The notes beneath the pieces are model-generated. The model was given only the letters and a program-made list of their open reading frames with translations, had not been told where the DNA came from and did no database searches. Source: Prorocentrum cordatum (lineage: Eukaryota; Sar; Dinophyceae; Prorocentrales; Prorocentraceae). From it: a stretch of 64,000 bases of DNA. The position numbers were made by a program, and so were the translations under genes. Of this stretch, positions 1-9,869 are shown one piece after another; position 1 is the stretch's first letter, and each line of letters begins with the position of its first letter. Location: contig CAUYUJ010016283.1 in NCBI GenBank assembly GCA_963575745.1, positions 339,234-403,233 of the forward strand. The letters run 5' to 3'.

Positions 1-180
1 TCCCCCGTAAAACATGTCGTTCGACGTCGCCGGATTCTGGCCTACTGGCGGCGTTCAGGTCTGAACTTCCACGGCCAGGTCGCCACCACGTCGAAACGAC
101 GCGGACCTGCCGGACATGCTAATCAAGGCGGACTCGTGGGATCGGCGCTGGGCCGCGGCGCGCGGTACAGCGACGCCGCG

Positions 181-275
181 GTCCATCGTCGCTGGACACT
201 GGCGCGCGGAATGCACCAGGGGCGGCGCCAGCATTGAGGGGTCACCGCCGATCCAAGAAATCCATGCAGAATGTC
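181..275 (+). mobile_element. Dispersed element family A, copy 1
   Basis: A degenerate copy of a short family seen six times in this window. Shared blocks are a CTGGCGCGCGGAA-like stretch, a GGCGGCGCC core and the end motif GATCCAAGAAATCC. The left end is diverged, so the terminal inverted repeat seen in other copies is not convincing here. Confidence 0.5.
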
Positions 276-604
276 AGAAATTTGTAAGTTTTACCCCACC
301 ATCCTGTTGTGGGTTCCCGTTCTGCATAAAATGTTGTGGTCGCGTCCTCCCGCCGCCTCCCTTCTTGTCTTCCCTCCTGCCTCCTGCCTCCTGCCTCGCC
401 GCCCATGTGCGGAAGTTCGTTGATCATGATAGTGGTGATGGTGACGGCGACGACGGTAATAATGGTGATGGTGATGACGGTGAAGACGGCGAGAACAAGT
501 ATGATTAAGGTGATGATGGTGTTGATGATGGTGAGGATGGAGGTGATGATGGTGATACTGTTGTTGATGAAGGTGACGATGATGATTATCACTGGCAGCT
601 TTGA
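276..604. repeat. Degenerate GGT/GAT trinucleotide-rich stretch
   Basis: From about 414 to 590 the plus strand is a drifting run of GAT, GGT and GAC triplets with many interruptions. The first 140 bases are ordinary sequence. No gene is seen. Confidence 0.6.
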
Positions 605-835
605 AAACATCGCGCTGCCACTGGACTAAAGTCTCAGGCCGGCACATGCAGGCTGCCACTGCTGGCACATGCAGCGACCCACCTTTGACGCCGCGATGCC
701 ACGTGCAGCGTGGAAACAATCGCGCTGCCACTGGATTGAAAGCCCGAGGCTGCAAGCCTGAGGCTGGCATCCACAGGCTGCACTTGGCTGGAAGCCTCAG
801 GCTGGCTCTTGCACGGCTTCGCGGTGGAAGCTCTA
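605..835. repeat. Partial tandem duplication, period about 111 bp
   Basis: The block TCGCGCTGCCACTGGA occurs at about 610 and again at about 720. In both places it is followed by related sequence and by several GGCTGCAAGCCTGAGGC-like elements. Confidence 0.5.
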
Positions 836-2340
836 GCGCGTTGCAGCGCGGCCGGGGCACTTTGAGCGGCGGAGACTTGGAGGGGCGGGCGGCGGCGCCT
901 CGGGCCGGCACGGCGGCGGCGCCTTCCACGCCTCGCACTGGGAGGGCGGCGCCTTAGGCCCGCGCGCGCTCGCAAGCCATGCCTCGCCCGCGGCCGCCCC
1001 CGAGGCCGCGGGCGCGAGGCCGGCGCGGGCGACCCCGAGGCGCGCGGGGACTGGCGCGGGCGACTCTGAAGGCCTTCCGAACTCGGCCTCCGTGGCCGCG
1101 CCCCCTTCGTCGCCCTCTGCTGCTGCGATGCGCTATAGAGACGCCGCCACGCGATCCGCCTCTGTCCGCGGCCCCTCTGCCCTCGCCCGTCCGTCTACGT
1201 CGCGCGCGTGGGCGTTGTTCGACGGTGGCCGAATATAGGGCGGCCGCCGAGCTGGAGGTTGCGGCTGCCGCGGCTGGCATCGCCCACATGTAGCCGACCA
1301 GCGGGGGCATCGACTGGACCGGCGAGAAGATGGCTGGCTGGCAGCGAACCGCCGCGCGAAAACCACTCGAAGGAGCGCGCAGGGGCCCCGGTGGCGCACA
1401 TGGACCCCAACTGCAAGCCCGCTCGCGGGGCTCTTGTCCAGGGGGGCAGCCAGGCCACTCCGTCGCGCGCGCCCTCGAGGGCGCGGCGCGCCGGCCCCGC
1501 ATCGCGTCGCGCGCTCGCCCGCGAAATTCTCCAACCCAGACGCCCTAGCGAGAAATTCTGGAAACTCTTCGAAGCCGGCCACGCGCCCTCGAGCTCCACC
1601 CGCGCAATAGGGGGCATCTTGCACACGAGGCTATGTTTGACCGCGCCTCGACCACTCTTTTCGATTACCCACGAAGAACCAAGCAAGGAGCCCAGCAGGC
1701 GCGGCGCAAGCCTCCACCCATGGTGCGGCTAGAAGTCTCTCTGAAGCGCGCGGCCACTATCGGGTGGGGGCGGGGGGCGGCGCGGGGGGCATTCGGAGCT
1801 TCGGGCAAGGCGTGCTAATTACGCGCGACGGGAACAGGCGACAGGGAAAAGGGGACGGGGCGTTGGCAAAGGAGGGGGGGGCACGGAGAATCGAGCAATG
1901 CGCGCGCGAACAGCGAGGGGGCGAGGGCGAGGGCGAGGGGGCAGAAGGAGAAGAAGAGCGGCCCTGAATCACGCGCGCACAGAAGAGGCGCAGAGGCAGC
2001 GAGCGGGAGGGGGCGGAACAGAGGGGTGGGGGGGGGGGGCGCGAGGAGGAGGCTACGATGCAGAAGCAGCACGCGTCTCCTCTCGCCCACGCCAGCGTCG
2101 CCGCGCGCCCGAGCCGATCAGGCCGAAGCAGCGTTTTCAGCCCCCGCGGCGCCGGGATTGCCTTCCGCCGCGATCCTTCCCCCGCGGCCCATGGACTGCC
2201 TCTTCCCGCAGTCCACGCGGGCCGAAGCGACGCCAGTGAAGAACCCAGCAGAATGCCTTCGCTTCGCCGGCGCCCGCAAGTCCGCGGGCAGCGGAGCGGG
2301 CGCAAGGGGCGGGCCTGGGCCGCCCGCCCCGCGGAAGCTC
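836..2340. other. Very GC-rich stretch with no recognised gene
   Basis: Both strands are open in several frames because stop codons are rare in this composition, and the predicted proteins are Arg/Pro/Ala-rich. From about 1760 to 2050 the plus strand is a purine-rich, G-run-rich tract that could form quadruplexes. I see no coding signal. Confidence 0.6.
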
Positions 2341-2346
2341 TAGCGG

Positions 2347-2600
2347 TCACTGCCCGCGAACGCCGCTGGAGCACCGCTCGGCCCCGAGCCATTGGGAGAG
2401 GCCGCTCATGCCGCGGACGAAGGTTCTCTCCACGATGCCATTGCTCATGTGAAGCAACCGAGGGACCGAGCACAATCCCGTGAAAATCCCCTGGGCCTTG
2501 CACGCACACGCCGTGAACACGCGAGGCAACATGTCGGCGGAATCTCTTCCCCCGAACCGATCCGGCGGCCACAACGACATAACGACTTCAAGGATTCTGG
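2347..2600 (-). CDS. Candidate 3' exon of an unknown protein
   Basis: This reading has a balanced amino-acid mix (for example ILEVVMSLWPPDRFGGRDSA, then RVFTACACKAQGIFTG), many GC-ending codons, and a TGA stop at 2347-2349. The first in-frame ATG is at 2580, but a plausible splice acceptor (TTGTACCAG on the minus strand, just upstream) would place the exon start near 2597. The same-strand stretch at 2820-3272 is probably the upstream exon. I recognise no domain. The coding inference rests on composition only. Confidence 0.4.
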
Positions 2601-2815
2601 TACAACTCTGGCACAACTGTCACAGCTGGCAGGGCTGGCGCCGCGCGCACAACTCTTGCGAAACCCTGGCGCAACTGGGGCCGACGACGCGGCTGGCACC
2701 ACTCGCCACGTTCACGGACGGCACACCCCAGCACATCTGGCACGACCGGCCCGAGCGGCACAGTACACCCCTCCAGCCCGACCCGAGGAACCACTGTGAC
2801 CGAAGTCAGGGCTGT
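2601..2815 (-). other. Possible intron with repeated GTTGTGCCAG
   Basis: Between the two candidate exons the minus strand carries several GTTGTGCCAG-like and GTGCCAG elements ahead of the proposed acceptor. The donor is unclear. Dinoflagellates often use GC or GA donors, so no precise boundary is offered. Confidence 0.3.
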
Positions 2816-3272
2816 CAAGGCTAGGTCTGAACTTGTCGAAAGTATTCCTGGCTACGTCCCGAACGGCGGTGTTGGTCATGGCATCCACCAGATGGCGCAG
2901 CCACGGTTCTGTGCTCGAGAGATGGAGCCACGCATGGTCGGGCACCTCCTGGTTCTGCCTGATCATCTTGTGTTGTGGCCGCAGCGGAATTGGAGGTGGT
3001 GCAGCCGACAATTTGTTCGGTTCCCCTTTCACCACCGCCTCCTCGGCGGTGATGAACGCACGACGGCCGTCGGCCCATTCCCCTAGCGCCAGAATTGCCT
3101 CCTTCGGTGTTTGCTGACGTCGCTGGTCCTTTAGCTCTGCGGGCCCGTCTCGGCCGCCATCGGAGTCATCCTCGATCGGGATGGCGCCTGGCTGGAAGCC
3201 TCCGCCGCTCCCTGGATGGCCGTTGTCGACCCAATGCAGCGCCTTCGTTGAAAGGTCACTGTCGTCTTCCAT
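2816..3272 (-). CDS. Candidate 5' exon of an unknown protein
   Basis: From the ATG at 3272 the minus strand reads an acidic, well-mixed protein beginning MEDDSDLSTKALHWVDNG. It includes PKEAILALGEWADGRRAF and later LHLSSTEPWLRHLVDAMT. The frame stays open to 2712, but the composition changes to Gly/Ala/Arg-rich after about 2815, which I take as the exon end. No known domain is recognised. It may continue in the exon at 2347-2600. Confidence 0.42.
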
Positions 3273-3439
3273 GGCTGCCACAGTGCTGACTGGAGGGCGA
3301 GGGTCCTGCAGCGCGGGCAGTACTCCTCGCCCGCCCAATTTGATCCAGCTGCCAAAAGCGCCCTGCCCGTCCCAAAACCCGCATTGTCATCCTACGCCTC
3401 CAAGTCCTGCTCCACCTGGTCTTCCTCCTGGCCGCTCTG

Positions 3440-3552
3440 GCCCTCCTCCTCCCCCTTTTCCTCTCTTCCTCCTCCTCCTCCTCCTCCTCCTCCTCCTCCT
3501 CCTCCTTCTCCTCCTCCTCCTCCTCCTCCCCTTCCTCCTCTCCCCCTCCTCA
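3440..3552. repeat. TCC/CTC trinucleotide microsatellite
   Basis: Nearly uninterrupted CTC triplets with a few TTC and CCC interruptions. This gives poly-Leu, poly-Ser or poly-Pro frames on plus and poly-Arg/Glu/Gly on minus, none of which I treat as coding. Confidence 0.95.
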
Positions 3553-3939
3553 TCTTGACGCGGGAAAGCGGGGGTTTTCATACTGCCCACGTCCTACGCC
3601 TGGCTGGAAGCCTTAAACCACGCGCGTGGCGAGACGTCTCGACCCTCCACTACGTACGTATCCAGGGCCCCAGAGACCGTCACGGAACGGCAAGATTAAG
3701 ATGTCCTCTTTCTCGAGAACCAAGCTGTTCGTGGCGTACGGTGCCTCCATGGTGGTTGCGGCGCCTTTCGGAAACTTGAATCCCCTCGACTCCCCCCCGT
3801 CCACCGCGCAGCTTGGCACCGAGACGAGCATAGCACCCATCTCCACACTCTGGTGTAAAGCAAAGGGGATACTCAGGGCGAGCCGCGGACTTGCGGTACC
3901 CTATACTTTCTCCAGGGAAAACATGATCTGGAGCCAACA
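3553..3939. other. Unique sequence without a recognised gene
   Basis: Ordinary mixed-composition DNA between the microsatellite and the S90 array. Short open frames exist on both strands but none has convincing coding character. Confidence 0.5.
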
Positions 3940-5455
3940 TGGCTAAGGACTGCATCTGGGACCTTCGTTGGAGCTCCCCGTGGGGCCACGGAACGTGCGA
4001 GGGGTGCGCCGTCTTAGGTGTAGGGACCGCATGCGAACACTGCAATGAGGGCGTCTGGTGAGAATCCTTCTGGGGCCAGGTGTGGTGACCGCCGCATGCG
4101 AGCACTGCCACCGGGGCCTTCGGTGGAGCTTCCGGTGGGGCTACGGAGTGTGGGAGGGGTGCGCCGAAATAGGTGGGGACTGCATGCTACCACTGCCACT
4201 GAGGCCTTCGGTGAGGTTCCGTATGGGGCCACGGAGCGTGTGAGGGGTGCCGAAATGGGTGCGGGACTCGCATGCGACCACTGCCACTGGGGCCTTCGGT
4301 GGCGCACCTAATGAGGCTACGAAGCGTGCAAGGGGTGTCCCGAAGTGAGCCCAGGGACCGCATGCGCGGACTGACGCTGGCGCCTCCATTGGGGCTCCCT
4401 AGGGGGCCCCGAAACGTGTGAGGGGTGTCACGAAATGAGTGCGGGGACCGCATGCGAGCACTGCAATTTGTGGCCTTCGGTGGAGCCCCCTCTAGGGCCA
4501 CGGAACGTGTGAGGGGTGTCCAGACATGGGTGCGAAGACAGACCGCGTGCAAGCACTGCCACTGGGGGCTCTGGTTGAGCTCCCCATGAAACCACGAAGT
4601 GTGTGAGGGGTGTGCCGAAAAGGCAGCGGGGACGAAATTCGAGCACTGCCACTGGGGCCTTCGGTGGAACTCCCAAAGGGGCCGCGAAACGTGAGGGAGG
4701 TGTGCCAGAATTGGTGCGGACCCTGCCTCGGGAGCCTTCGGTGAAGCTCTCTATGGGGCCACGTAACGTGTGAGACGTGCGCCGAAACAGGTGTGGCGAC
4801 CGCATGCGAGCACTGCCACCGGGCCCTTCTGTGAAAATTCCTACGAGGCCACGATGCGTGTGAGGAGACTTCCGAAATAGCTGCAGGGACCGCATGCGAA
4901 CTATGCTACAGAGGCCTTTGGTGGAGACTTCTATGGGGCCACGAAGCGTGTGATAAATTTGCCGAAATGGACCGGAGTCCGCATGCGGACTTTGCCACTG
5001 GGGCCTTCGGTGGAGCTTCCAGTAGGTCACGAAACGTGTGAGGGGTAAACCAAAATAGACCTGTGTTCGCATGCGGGCCCTGCCACTGGGGCCTTCGGTG
5101 GACCCCTGTGGAGCCACGAAACATGTGAGGGGCCTTCGGAAGAGCTCCCTGCGGGGCCACGAGACGTATCAGGGGTATGCCAAAACAGACCCTAGTCCGC
5201 ATGCAGACCCTGCTACTGGGGCCTTCGGTGGAGCTTCCTATGGGGCCACGAAACGTGTGAGGGGTGCCCAAATCGATTCGAGTCCGCATGCGGACCCTGC
5301 TACTGGGGCCTTCGGTGGAGCGCCTTATGGAGCCACGAAGCGTGCCAGGGGTGTACCACATTTGGCCCGAGTACGCATGCCGACTGCGCCACTGGGGCCT
5401 TCGATGAACCTCTCTCCGGGGCGGCGAATCGTGTGATGGGTGTAGCGAAAACTGC
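3940..5455 (+). repeat. S90 satellite array, about 16 degenerate units
   Basis: The unit is about 86-95 bp. Its landmarks recur in order: CCGCATGCGAGCACTGCC, then GGGGCCTTCGGTGGAGC, then ATGGGGCCACGAAACGTG, then TGAGGGGTGTGCCGAAA. The GGCCTTCGGTGG block appears near 4117, 4200, 4288, 4470, 4655, 5005, 5090, 5220 and 5310, among others. Units are diverged by substitutions and small indels. The same satellite recurs inverted at 47.46-48.13 kb and as a short piece at 51.50 kb. Confidence 0.92.
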
Positions 5456-5630
5456 GATGTGAAGAATGATGGCTGTAACGAGTATGAAGGCGATGATGCT
5501 GACGACGACGATGATGATGGCGACGATCGGGATGATGCTGATGACAAGGAAAAGGAGAGGAGGGGGAGGTGGAAAGGAAAAAAAAAAAGGGAGGCGTTGC
5601 GAATTCAAGACGAAGACCAAACCGAAGGAG
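5456..5630 (+). repeat. GAT/GAC run and family D block, copy 1
   Basis: A short GATGAC-rich run (5460-5535) leads into a GGA-rich and A-rich stretch, then GGCGTTGCGAATTCAAGACG and AAGACCAAACC. The same order (GGA/TCC run, A-run, GGCGCTGCGGACTCAA, AAGAACCCAACCC) is seen at 20.37-20.52 kb and, inverted, at 46.73-46.88 kb. Confidence 0.5.
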
Positions 5631-5848
5631 GGCTTGGAATATTGCCTGTCAAACCATGGGACTTGTGCACAATGGCAAGCTGGTCAGTACTGATGACGTA
5701 AGTGTGACGCATGCGAGCCTGAAGCCCAAAGGCGCCATCTGATGCGCAGGCCAACTCATCAGGCCCAATTCACATAACTTCCTTGTCACTGAGGACTAAT
5801 ACGCTTTCGTACGTAGGAGTGCAAACACGTTGGGGGGAAGAGAAACAG

Positions 5849-6121
5849 CTAACAAATCATCCGACCATGCATGTGCAACTGCTCTGCGAACTTATCTGAA
5901 ATTAGCTCCGCGAATTGCACAAGGGATGCTTCAATGGCGAAGTCAATGGGGCTACGGTCATGCAACCGACGGTGCACCGCAATAGATCCTCTTGCGCTGT
6001 CTACGAAAATGCTGCATAGGCTGTGCCCACCAAACTTTGACAGTTGTAACGGCTCCCCTCTATCGGCCGAGATTGGCGTCCGCTCATGGTTTGCACTTCC
6101 GGATATCTGTACGCTGCACAT
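5849..6121 (-). CDS. Possible exon, unknown protein of 90 residues
   Basis: It runs from ATG at 6121 to a stop at 5849. The composition is balanced, with stretches such as GGHSLCSIFVDSARGSIAVH and DFAIEASLVQFAELISDKFA; the second looks amphipathic helical. The opposite strand is also open here (from 5871), so the strand choice is a judgement. No domain is recognised. Confidence 0.33.
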   Translation of the reverse strand: MCSVQISGSANHERTPISADRGEPLQLSKFGGHSLCSIFVDSARGSIAVHRRLHDRSPIDFAIEASLVQFAELISDKFAEQLHMHGRMIC

Positions 6122-6189
6122 TCATAATCAAACTCATACGCAAGATAAGAGAGAGCGTAATCCACCGCCGCTTTACTGTAGAAAATTGC

Positions 6190-6400
6190 CCCCCTCTTCC
6201 TCCGGAACCCGGGCATCCCCCCCCCCTCCGAAAATCCCCCCCCCTGCTGGAACCCCCCCCCCCCCCCCTCCCCCCCTCCCCCGGCAAACCCCCCCCCCCC
6301 CCCCCTCCCCCCCCCCTCCCCTCGAAAACTGGGGGGGTCACTACCGGTTCGAACCCCCCCCCCCTCGAAAACCGGAGGGGGGGGGGTTCGAACCCCTCCC
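6190..6400 (+). repeat. Left inverted arm of the 6.2-7.3 kb structure
   Basis: Long C-runs alternate with GGAACC, GAAAACCGG and TCACTACCGGTTCGAACC blocks. These blocks are the reverse complement of elements in the right arm at 7040-7270. Confidence 0.7.
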
Positions 6401-6439
6401 CACCCCCCCACTCACCGCCAGCAAACGACTCCCGGTCCC

Positions 6440-7035
6440 TACCACCGTCCGCATCACATCCCCCACTGTTGTTCCCAGCACCACTGTCCTCACCACCACT
6501 GTCCCCACTGGTTCCACCACCGTCCCTACTGTCCCCACCAGTGCCCCCACCACTGTCGCACTGTCCCCACTGTCCCCACCACTGTTCCCACCACGGTTCC
6601 ACTCTCCCCACTTTCTCCACGGCCCCAACCACTGCCCGACTATCCCCACTGTCCCCACTGTCCCACTGACTCCTCCGCTGTCCCACTGAGCTGTCCCACT
6701 GTTCCCACCACTGTCCCCACTGTCCCCACCACTGTCCCCACTGTACCTCTGTCCCATTGTCCCACCGCCGTCCTCGCCACCGCCTTCACCACTGTCCCCA
6801 CCACCACTGTACCCTCCACTGTCCCACTGTTTCCACCTCATTCCCACTGTCCCCACACCACTGTCCCCACCACCACCGTCCCCACCACTGTTCACTGTCC
6901 CCACTGTTCCCACCATTGTCCGCACCACTGTCCCCACCACTACCGTCCCCACCACTGTCCCACTGTCCCCACCACTGTCCCGCTGTCCCCTCACCACTGT
7001 CCCCACCACCACCGTCCCCACCACTGTCCGTGTCC
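6440..7035 (+). repeat. CCACTGTCCC minisatellite
   Basis: Degenerate units of about 9-12 bp (CCACTGTCCCCAC, CACTGTCCC, CCACCACTG) fill nearly 600 bp. The frames it opens encode Ser/Thr/Pro-rich or Gly/Asp-rich strings and are not treated as genes. Confidence 0.9.
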
Positions 7036-7039
7036 GCAC

Positions 7040-7270
7040 CCCCCCTCGGTTTTCAAGGGTAGGGGGAGTGGGGTTCGAACCGGTAGTGACCCCCCCCGGT
7101 TTTCCAGGGGGGGGGGTTCGAACCGGTAGTGACCTCCCCCCCTTTTCATGATGAACTGGGGGGGGGGGGGGGCAAGAGGTTCGAACCGGTAGTGACCCCT
7201 CCCGGTTTTCCGGAGGGGGGGGGGAGGGGTTCGAACCGGTAGTGACCCCCCTGGTTTTCCGCCAGCAGCG
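7040..7270 (-). repeat. Right inverted arm of the 6.2-7.3 kb structure
   Basis: The block GGTTCGAACCGGTAGTGACC occurs four times, each followed by a C-run and GGTTTTCC. It is the reverse complement of the left-arm block near 6338. The palindrome GGTTCGAACC also fits the tRNA B-box consensus, but no tRNA can be folded from the context by eye. Confidence 0.75.
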
Positions 7271-7600
7271 GTAGAACCCGCTCTTTCCAAGATAACGAAA
7301 CAAGATCTAAATCGGGTTCATGCAGCCTTGAGAGATAGAAGCTTTCTAAAATCTTGAGAGCCTGGAGCCCCCGATTTCTAGACGCTTCTTGGCGCTGCCG
7401 GCGCGTCTGGGATTTTCCACGTGGGCCACGACGTGACAGCGCCCAGAAGGGCCCCGAAACGGACCTACAAGTGGGCCCCAAGTCGCCTTAAGATCGCTCC
7501 CAAACGCCCAAGATGGCTTCAAGACGGCCAAAAAAGGCCCCAAAGAAGCTTCAAGCATCCAAGAAGCCTTAGTCCACGACATCAGCGAATCTCTCACCAC
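7271..7600 (+). repeat. Unique DNA ending in a short family G tract
   Basis: From about 7480 to 7570 the plus strand carries CCCAAGATGGCTTCAAGACG and related 14-15-bp steps. This is the unit of the larger family G arrays at 18.3, 27.9, 30.2 and 36.0 kb. The upstream 200 bp show no gene. Confidence 0.55.
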
Positions 7601-7667
7601 GAATAATCTTGGCGTCTGCTCTGTTGTGGGAATCGTCGGAATGGCGTCAGCCTACTGAATAAGCACT

Positions 7668-7802
7668 TTCGGATTTCCGCGCAGATATGTTGGGTCGGCA
7701 CTGGACCTCCCTCCCTGGCGCGCAGAGCGCGCCAAGGGCGGCGCCAAGTTCGCAGCAACGAGTTTCCAACGCCGATCCAAGAAATGCGCGCAAATCTCCT
7801 AT
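7668..7802 (+). mobile_element. Dispersed element family A, copy 2, with inverted ends
   Basis: The left end (GGATTTCCGCGCAGATATG, then TTGGGTCGGC) is an imperfect reverse complement of the right end (GCCGATCCAAGAAATGCGCG, then CAAATCT). The interior has CTCCCTGGCGCGCAGAGCGC and GGCGGCGCC. The element can fold as a hairpin and is the clearest terminal-inverted-repeat copy of the family. Confidence 0.6.
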
Positions 7803-8480
7803 CATTACTGAACATGGACCACGGAGCGTGGTCCCACGGGCGGGAAGAGTCCTGCATTGCCGGGCGATCCGCGCTGTTCGACGCCCTCGATCGTGAGTCG
7901 CGCTGCCTCCTCCAGGGCCTCGCATACGGTTTCCGCAACGTGGGGGATTGCGCCAGCTGCACAAAAGGTATGAGGAGGGCACATGAAGAGAAAGACCTTG
8001 ACTTTGGTGAGCACGAACATGACGGACAAGGATAGCTTTTGGGTTCCGCCGAGGATCATCCGAGGACGCCCTTGGGACGCAAAGAAAAACATGGAATCGG
8101 AATGCAACGAAATCGAAGGCATACCTGGACAGCTAGACTGTTGGCACAAGCACTCCAAGGCAATGCAAGCAGAGATACCTGATAGTAAAACACGCGCGCT
8201 GGAAAGATAAGAAATGGTAAAGGAGGGCAAAAGCGAAGGAAGAAGACACAAAGCTGAATAACAGTGGCGACGGAAATGAAACAAATACAAACAACTATGC
8301 ACAACAACGGATACAAAAAGGAGGGGGAAGAGGAAACAACATAAGGGGAGAAAAAAGGAAAGATGGCACGTGAAACGAAACAAAAAAGAACATTACAAAA
8401 CGCAGCAAATAACACTGACACTGATCCACCATCGGCATGGGATCATGTTCCTTACCCTGACTTGCTTTCCTTTCCCCGTT
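7803..8480. other. Unique sequence, A-rich in its second half
   Basis: From about 8200 to 8420 the plus strand is purine- and A-rich (AAGGAAGAAGACAC, GGAGGGGGAAGAGGAAAC). Short open frames are present but none is convincing. Confidence 0.5.
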
Positions 8481-9090
8481 GCACTCACCTAGGTCCTCTT
8501 GCCTCGCTGCCCACTGCGCCAGGGTGGGCTTAACCCTGTTGATGTCTCACAGATGCCGCGGTTGATCACCAACGTCTGCCAGACCCAAAAAAGTAACATC
8601 GGCAAGGAGGAGAAGGAGGAGGATCGAGAAGGAGGAGGAGGGGAGGCGGAGGGTCGAGAACAGCTGGGGAAGACGAGGAGGACCGAGTTCAGATGGTAGC
8701 GCTTCCTTTCCCGCCCTGCCGCTACTCCGGCGCGCGGGCTGGGTGCTCGTTATGGTCGGCGTGTGTGGCCGCATGACTGCTGCAGCCTAAAGGCTCGCCC
8801 CCTTAGATAAAGACCAGTGGCCCGTAGCAGACGTCGCAGGATGCCGAGGACGAGGCGATTTACATGCTGTCTTCGTGCCCTTTTGGGACAGTGGAGGTGT
8901 ATGTCGAATGCGCCTCCACGGTTCATTATCTGTGCAATTAGTCGACCTCTTCCAAGTGCACGAACGCATGATCATATTCGGCAGCGTGTGTGGCATAATG
9001 ATGATGGCACGTTGTCCGTTCAAAAGACTCGGGCGCACTGCAAGTGCGCCGACGTCGAAGCAGGCAACACGGATGCAAGCAGGGTGCTAA
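8481..9090. other. Unique sequence with a GGA-rich patch
   Basis: A GGA/GAA-rich patch lies at about 8600-8690 after a short A-run, resembling a worn family D element. No gene is recognised. Confidence 0.4.
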
Positions 9091-9579
9091 GCGTCACCCG
9101 CGCGCCCGGCGCTTGCGTCGGCACCAACGCCAGCGCCTACACCAGCACCGACGCCAGCGCCGACGCCAACAGCTGCGCCGGCGCCTGCGCGAACGCCAGC
9201 GCCATCACCGACGCCAACATCAACGCCTGCGATTGCGCCAGCACTAACGCCAGCGCCGACCCCAGCGCCGACGACAACACCGACTCCAGCAGCGGATTGC
9301 CAAACAGCGGCCCTCGCAATCGCCCGCGCGAAGCCCATGGAACCGCTGGGAGTGCCAGGCGCACCGCCGGGGCCGCCGGGCCCGCCGAGCAGGGCGTCCA
9401 CGCTGCCGCGACGGCTGCAAGGCGAACCGCATTCGCGGTCACTGGCTCGACCGCTGTGTAGTTGCCAGACCACGTCTCTGACAACCGCCCGCGCGGGACC
9501 GGCGGGCTTGGCGCCCCCAGCAGCGGCCCGGGCGCGCGCCAAGGCGCCGTTCTGGCGGCGTCGGCGGCGGCCCCAGTAG
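9091..9579 (+). CDS. Pro/Thr/Ala-rich linker-like open frame
   Basis: After a stop at 9088 the plus strand is open to 9579. Residues 10 to about 65 are a repeated Ala-Pro-Thr-Pro pattern, encoded by GCGCCGACGCCA-type 6- and 12-bp repeats. It then becomes Gly/Pro-rich. Such linkers occur in secreted or wall proteins, but the DNA could equally be a GC-rich minisatellite. No start codon fits the repeat-encoded part; the first ATG is at 9337. Confidence 0.25.
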   Translation, partial: ASPARPALASAPTPAPTPAPTPAPTPTAAPAPARTPAPSPTPTSTPAIAPALTPAPTPAPTTTPTPAADCQTAALAIARAKPMEPLGVPGAPPGPPGPPSRASTLPRRLQGEPHSRSLARPLCSCQTTSLTTARAGPAGLAPPAAARARAKAPFWRRRRRPQ

Positions 9580-9790
9580 CCCCGGGCGCGCCCCCGGCGG
9601 CCCTGGGCGCCCACGATCACCAGAGCGATGTTGGAGATCGTGGCCGATTTGCTGCCCCCGCGGACCCCTGGGCGCCCCTGGCAGCGGCCCAGCCGTGCCA
9701 GGGCGCCGATCCGGCGGCGTCGGCGGCAGCCCCAGCGGCCCCAGGCGCGGCCAGGCGGCCCCAGGCGGCCCGCGCCAACTGGAGTGGCGG
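9530..9790. repeat. Tandem duplication, period about 159 bp
   Basis: AAGGCGCCGTTCTGGCGGCG at 9541 recurs as AGGGCGCCGATCCGGCGGCG at about 9700. Both are followed by TCGGCGGCRGCCCCAG and a related GC-rich stretch. Confidence 0.7.
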
Positions 9791-9869
9791 GCGGCACGCG
9801 CAAGCAGGTACGACGGGCGGCTCGCGCCGGCCAGCACGCGGCGCTGCCGCGACAGCTGCGCTGGGGGCC

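Noticed and set aside
3440-3552. Protein encoded by TCC/CTC runs (also at 18.5, 19.3, 37.4, 38.7, 46.8 and 50.8 kb)
   Set aside because: Homopolymeric Ser, Leu, Pro, Arg, Glu or Gly frames come directly from the microsatellite and have no flanking coding sequence.
7040-7270. tRNA gene suggested by GGTTCGAACC
   Set aside because: The match covers only the B-box-like palindrome. No A box, acceptor stem or anticodon arm fits around it.
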